Below, piece by piece: positions 60,012 to 64,000 of a stretch of DNA of 64,000 nt. The translations under genes were made by a program, and so were the position numbers. This stretch comes from Candidatus Pelagibacter communis (GTDB lineage: Bacteria > Pseudomonadota > Alphaproteobacteria > Pelagibacterales > Pelagibacteraceae), in assembly GCF_001180105.1 (NCBI RefSeq), contig NZ_CVSO01000040.1, positions 113,679-177,678 of the forward strand, read 5' to 3'. The notes under the pieces are model-generated. The model searched no databases. It was not told the origin of the DNA and worked only from the letters and a program-made list of their open reading frames with translations. Numbering within the stretch: position 1 is the stretch's first letter; every line of letters starts with the position of its first letter.

Positions 60012-60782
60012 TTATAAAATTTTACATATTAGATTTGTAATAACAAAGTCAAAATTTTTTTTAAAATTAAGTTTATTATCTTTTGAAAATTTATAAAAAT
60101 ATTCATGAGCTTGTCTTCTTCTTTTCCACCAATTTTTTGAAAACTTTTTGAACTGAGATGAGATGTTGACATCTGTTTTTCTGTAATATGTAAGGTTCTC
60201 ATTAATTACATCAAATCTTTTTAAGATATATTTGGCGAATATACCAATTCTTAAATCCATCCAAACATCTGTAAATTTATCAAAAGATATTGACACTAAT
60301 AATTCATCAACAATTTCTTTTCTTATTGTTATACAGCTTGTTGGGTAAATATACGGCCAATAAGTTTTAAAAATTTTTTTTTTACTAGAAACCCTTTTTT
60401 GTAAATTATTTTGAACTATTATGGGTAGATCAAAAGATATTTTTTTTGATGTATCATTTTTGAAATAATCTACAACTTTTTCTATCTTTTTTTCATGAAA
60501 ATAATCATCACTATCTAAAAAAAAAATTAAATCACCACTGCTAAGATTTATTGCATTTTTAAAAGCGTTTAGCTGATTGATAGAACCAAAGTTAGTCTGT
60601 TTTTTATTTTTTATAATTTTTACATCAGAATATTTTTGAATGATCTCTAAAGAGTTGTCGGTAGAGTTATCATCGAAGAAAATTATCTCTACATTTTTAT
60701 AAGTCTGTGATTTTAGAGAATTGATACATTGATCAATGTACTTACCACTATTATAGTTTGCGATTACTACTGATATTTTCAA
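60012..60782 (-). CDS. Family 2 glycosyltransferase (GT-A)
   Basis: The 256-residue protein starts ISVVIANYNSGKYIDQCINS, has VEIIFFDDNSTDNSLEII and SGDLIFFLDSDDYFHEKKI with the DxD-type metal site, and later WMDLRIGIFAKYI. This is a GT2 core of normal length with no membrane span. It is followed after 3 bases by the epimerase gene and preceded, 24 bases upstream, by the CoA ligase on the same strand. Its glycan is not known; no polyprenyl-sugar gene lies nearby. Confidence 0.87.
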   Translation of the reverse strand: MKISVVIANYNSGKYIDQCINSLKSQTYKNVEIIFFDDNSTDNSLEIIQKYSDVKIIKNKKQTNFGSINQLNAFKNAINLSSGDLIFFLDSDDYFHEKKIEKVVDYFKNDTSKKISFDLPIIVQNNLQKRVSSKKKIFKTYWPYIYPTSCITIRKEIVDELLVSISFDKFTDVWMDLRIGIFAKYILKRFDVINENLTYYRKTDVNISSQFKKFSKNWWKRRRQAHEYFYKFSKDNKLNFKKNFDFVITNLICKIL

Positions 60783-60806
60783 TTTTAAACCTATTACTTA
60801 TCTTAA

Positions 60807-62705
60807 TCACCTTTTAAGAATATTATTTTTTATTAAATCTTCGGTAATTTCAGTTAAAATTGCTGGATCATCTATAGTTGCAGGCATTTTATAATCTTCT
60901 TTGTCAGCAATTTTTCTCACAGTTCCCCTTAAGATTTTTCCTGACCTTGTTTTTGGTAATCTTTTTACAACAATAGCAATTTTAAAAGCAGCAACAGGAC
61001 CAATTTTATTTCTGACCATTTGAATACATTCTTTTGATATAGTGTCATTATCTTTATCTACACCTGCCTTTAAAGTAAGTAACCCAATTGGCAACTGACC
61101 CTTAAGTTTATCAGCAATTCCAATAACAGCACACTCTGCAACAGATTTATGTTCTGATAAAACTTCTTCAATTGCACCTGTTGAAAGTCTATGACCAGCA
61201 ACATTAATTATGTCATCTGTTCTTGACATGATCCAAATATAACCATCTTCATCAATATGTCCCGCATCGTAAGTCTGATAAAATCCATCATAGTTAGACA
61301 TATAATTATCTTTGTATCTTTTATCAGCATTCCATAAAGTAGGAAAAGTTCCTGGTGGCAAAGGTAACTTAACTACAATATCACCCATTTCATTAGCTTT
61401 TGCTATAGATTGATCTGGCTTAATAATTTTAACATCATATCCGGGTACGGCTTTACAAGCTGAACCATATTTTGTTTTCATCATTTCGATGCCAGTACAA
61501 TTTGAACTTATCGCCCAGCTTGTTTCAGTCTGCCACCAATGATCGATTACTGGAACCTTAAGTAAATTTTCAGCCCACTTTATTGTATCGGGATCTGCAC
61601 GTTCCCCAGCTAAAAATAATGATTCAAAAGAGCTTAAATCATATTTTGAAAAAAATTTTCCTTCCGGGTCCTCTTTTTTGATTGCTCTAAAAGCAGTAGG
61701 TGCCGTAAATAAAGATTTAATTTTATAGTCTGAAATCATTTTCCAGAATGCACCAGCGTCTGGAGTGCCAACTGGCTTTCCTTCAAACAAAACAGTTGTG
61801 CAACCTTTGAATAAAGGAGCATAAACAATGTAAGAATGACCAACGATCCAACCAATATCGCTCGCAGACCACCAAACGTCACCTTCGTCAATGTTATAAA
61901 TATTTTTCATTGTCCATTTGAGAGCCACAATGTGACCACCTATATCCCTCACAATTCCCTTTGGTACACCGGTGGTACCTGATGTGTAGAGAATATATGC
62001 ATATTCGTTTGAATTCATCTCTACACAATCAGTGTCTTTTGCGTTTGATAAAGATTCATCCCAGCTAATCTCTTTTGGAGCGTTCAGTTTTACTTCGTGA
62101 CCTTTTCTTTGAAAGAAAATGACTTTTTCAATTGAGTGTTTGGCAAGTTTTAGCGCTCCATCTACGAGCGGTCTATATTCCACCGTTCTTCCAGGTTCAA
62201 AACCGCATGATGCAGTTATTAAAATTTTGGCTTTACTATCATCTATACGACTTGCAAGTTCATTAGAGGCGAATCCTCCGAACACAACCGAATGAATGAC
62301 ACCTATTCTTCCACATGCCAACATAGCAACAACGGCCTCAGGCACCATTGGCATATAAATGATAGCTCTATCACCTTTTTGAAGCCCTTGATTTTTTAAA
62401 CCTCCTGCAAATTTTGAAACTTTTGACCTTAATTCATTATAAGTAAATTTTGCTTTGTTGCCTGTAATTGGGCTATCGTAAATTAGTGCAGTTTTTTCTC
62501 CTAAACCGTTATCAATATGAAAATCTAGAGCATTATAGCAAGTGTTTGTGGTTCCGTCTTCAAACCATTTATAGAATGGCGGATTGGTTTTGTTCAAAAT
62601 CTTAGTTGGTTTCTTAAACCAGAATATATCCTCTGATATTTCCCTCCAAAATTCCTCGGGTTTTGTTATAGATTGGTTGTAAATTTGCTCAAATTTGTTG
62701 CTCAT
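60807..62705 (-). CDS. prpE: Propionyl-CoA synthetase-like acyl-CoA ligase (ACS family)
   Basis: The 632-residue AMP-forming ligase has the PrpE-type start FWREISEDIFWFKKPTKI and NTCYNALDFHIDNGLG, ATP-binding YILYTSGTTGVPKGIVRD, LFLAGERADPDT, the acyl-pocket HWWQTETSW region and the C-terminal hinge GRTDD-equivalent MSRTDDIINVAGHRLS. The modification lysine is in KTRSGKILRG. YNALDxH and GERADPD favour propionate over acetate specificity, but acetate or other short acids remain possible. The gene diverges from proteorhodopsin. Confidence 0.87.
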   Translation of the reverse strand: MSNKFEQIYNQSITKPEEFWREISEDIFWFKKPTKILNKTNPPFYKWFEDGTTNTCYNALDFHIDNGLGEKTALIYDSPITGNKAKFTYNELRSKVSKFAGGLKNQGLQKGDRAIIYMPMVPEAVVAMLACGRIGVIHSVVFGGFASNELASRIDDSKAKILITASCGFEPGRTVEYRPLVDGALKLAKHSIEKVIFFQRKGHEVKLNAPKEISWDESLSNAKDTDCVEMNSNEYAYILYTSGTTGVPKGIVRDIGGHIVALKWTMKNIYNIDEGDVWWSASDIGWIVGHSYIVYAPLFKGCTTVLFEGKPVGTPDAGAFWKMISDYKIKSLFTAPTAFRAIKKEDPEGKFFSKYDLSSFESLFLAGERADPDTIKWAENLLKVPVIDHWWQTETSWAISSNCTGIEMMKTKYGSACKAVPGYDVKIIKPDQSIAKANEMGDIVVKLPLPPGTFPTLWNADKRYKDNYMSNYDGFYQTYDAGHIDEDGYIWIMSRTDDIINVAGHRLSTGAIEEVLSEHKSVAECAVIGIADKLKGQLPIGLLTLKAGVDKDNDTISKECIQMVRNKIGPVAAFKIAIVVKRLPKTRSGKILRGTVRKIADKEDYKMPATIDDPAILTEITEDLIKNNILKR

Positions 62706-62753
62706 ATTAAATGACTCAAAATCCTGTTATTTAAGGCTTTTTCTACGTGTTAG

Positions 62754-62783
62754 TTGCATTTAATTTCAAAAAGCGAGTAAAAT
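62754..62783 (+). promoter_or_regulatory. Putative proteorhodopsin promoter
   Basis: TTGCAT at 62754-62759 and TAAAAT at 62778-62783 are 18 bases apart in the divergent spacer. A start near 62790 would give a leader of about 130 bases, long by the standards of this window, containing the palindromes described separately. Pattern match by eye. Confidence 0.4.
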
Positions 62784-62785
62784 CA

Positions 62786-62887
62786 ACCTAAATTAGTCCT
62801 AAATAACTCTTCTAATACCCCTTTATATTTGGTATTAGGACCCAACTTTGATCTAAATTGAATTTAGGTCGTAGTTTAAATTTAAAC
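62786..62887 (+). promoter_or_regulatory. Palindrome and CCTAAAT-repeat cluster in the proteorhodopsin leader
   Basis: CCTAAAT occurs at 62787 and 62798, exactly 11 bases apart. Its inverse ATTTAGG is at 62862 and a variant TCTAAAT at 62852. The 9-mer ACCTAAATT (62786-62794) recurs inverted at 62861-62869. A hairpin with arms CTAATACC (62812-62819) and GGTATTAG (62831-62838) lies between, extendable by two pairs. GTTTAAATTTAAAC (62874-62887) is a perfect palindrome. The cluster could be a protein-binding operator or a structured RNA leader; sequence alone does not decide. Confidence 0.55.
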
Positions 62888-62919
62888 TAACAAAAAACTA
62901 ACTAAAGAGGGAGTTTTTT

Positions 62920-63693
62920 ATGAATAAACTAAAACTGTTTGCATTAGCAGCATTAGCTCTAGTGGGCTTTGCTGGTGCGGCAAACGCAGCAGACACTGTT
63001 CTGTTAGCTACGGATGACCTTGTAGGAATATCATTTTGGTTAATTTCTATGGGTATGGCTGCAGCAACTGTCTTTTTCTTTATGGAAAGAGGTTCAGTAG
63101 CTGGTGGTTGGAAAACATCTATAACAGTTGCAGGTCTAGTAACAGGTGTTGCATTTGTTCACTACATGTACATGAGAGAAGTATGGATCATTACAGGTGA
63201 CTCACCAACAGTGTACAGATACATTGACTGGTTAATTACAGTACCGTTACAAATGATTGAGTTTTATCTAATATTAGCAGCGATAAGAAAAGTACCTTCA
63301 GGAATTTTCTGGAGATTACTAATCGGATCAGTAGTAATGCTAGTAGGTGGATACTTAGGAGAAGCAGGCTACATCAACGCTACACTTGGTTTCGTAATCG
63401 GTATGGCTGGATGGATCTACATCTTATATGAAGTATTCTCAGGTGAAGCTGGTAAAGCAGCATCTAAGAGTGGTAACAAAGCACTTGTTACAGCTTTCGG
63501 TGCAATGAGAATGATCGTAACAATCGGTTGGGCAATTTACCCATTAGGTTACATTTTTGGTTACCTAACAGGTGGAATTGATGCAGCTTCATTGAACATC
63601 ATTTATAACTTAGCTGACTTTATTAACAAGATCGCATTCGGTCTAGTTATTTGGGCAGCTGCAGTTTCAAGTACACCAGCGAGAGCTAGATAA
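62920..63693 (+). CDS. Proteorhodopsin, blue-tuned, light-driven proton pump
   Basis: The 257-residue protein has a signal-like N-terminus (residues 1-23, ending ANA) and seven membrane helices. By alignment to green proteorhodopsin (offset 6), Asp103 is the proton acceptor (RYIDWL), Glu114 the donor, His81 the partner of the acceptor, and Lys237 in ADFINK the retinal Schiff-base lysine. Gln111 occupies spectral-tuning position 105, predicting blue absorption. A purine-rich GAGGGAG precedes the ATG by 6 bases, and a strong terminator follows. No retinal synthesis genes (crt, blh) are within the window. Confidence 0.98.
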   Translation: MNKLKLFALAALALVGFAGAANAADTVLLATDDLVGISFWLISMGMAAATVFFFMERGSVAGGWKTSITVAGLVTGVAFVHYMYMREVWIITGDSPTVYRYIDWLITVPLQMIEFYLILAAIRKVPSGIFWRLLIGSVVMLVGGYLGEAGYINATLGFVIGMAGWIYILYEVFSGEAGKAASKSGNKALVTAFGAMRMIVTIGWAIYPLGYIFGYLTGGIDAASLNIIYNLADFINKIAFGLVIWAAAVSSTPARAR

Positions 63694-63708
63694 TAAAAAT
63701 TATCTTAA

Positions 63709-64000
<292 letters not shown>

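Overview
The window looks like part of a streamlined SAR11-type alphaproteobacterial genome (Candidatus Pelagibacter or a close relative). The DNA is strongly AT-rich and genes are packed with overlaps or spacers of a few bases. Alphaproteobacterial markers are present: TrcR/DUF1013, a tiny aa3-oxidase subunit IV, split PntAa/PntAb/PntB, and an alpha-type FolP N-terminus. A proteorhodopsin gene is followed by a 2Fe-2S ferredoxin, an order I recall from SAR11. No stretch longer than about 300 bases lacks a gene; the longest spacer is the 214-base proteorhodopsin leader. I saw no CRISPR array, insertion sequence, prophage or integrase.

Region 1 (1-10002) is a surface-polysaccharide island: a VTC-domain protein, an OafA-type acyltransferase, a methyltransferase, two family-2 glycosyltransferases, a WecA/MraY-like transferase, a large membrane protein, and GDP-fucose synthesis (gmd, fcl). 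It ends at an isolated 5S rRNA gene. This matches the SAR11 hypervariable region that, as I recall, separates 16S-23S from 5S.

Region 2 (10056-22123) holds 5S rRNA, bL36, a small cytochrome oxidase subunit, the proton-translocating transhydrogenase and a transaldolase. Facing them is a long minus-strand run: tkt-gap-pgk-fba-thiE-efp-suhB, then rpmE-trcR-rpsU-tRNA-fMet. Sugar-phosphate metabolism and translation genes are interleaved here.

Region 3 (22174-37908) is a plus-strand series: a coiled-coil protein, zapA, 5-formyl-THF cyclo-ligase, a YmdB-like phosphoesterase, yebC, a RuvC-like nuclease, tolQRAB-pal-cpoB, tilS, ftsH, folP, glmM, thiD and purA. It covers division, envelope integrity, protein quality control and cofactor synthesis. 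ruvA, ruvB and ybgC, which often sit in this order in relatives, are absent.

Region 4 (37905-59209) mixes rpoH, rluD, tRNA-Arg, an ABC exporter, sua5, xseB, ispA, dxs, aroC, pdxH, a polyprenyl synthase, sppA, glyQS, ppdK, nadCA, tRNA-Leu, a cupin, ygfZ and dihydroorotase. Region 5 (59202-64000) has a two-gene envelope-sugar cassette, a propionyl-CoA-synthetase-like ligase, a blue-tuned proteorhodopsin with an elaborate leader, and the start of a ferredoxin gene.

The most unusual signal is at 13918-14192. rpsU has no ATG, GTG or TTG start in frame and appears to begin at ATT behind a strong Shine-Dalgarno. The initiator tRNA gene follows 3 bases later and carries an A29-U41 pair instead of the usual G-C. 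Together they suggest a translation-initiation-sensing operon. Other notable signals are the 5S gene only 9 bases before bL36, the palindrome cluster ahead of proteorhodopsin, tRNA genes flush against convergent genes, and convergent gene pairs whose stop codons overlap.
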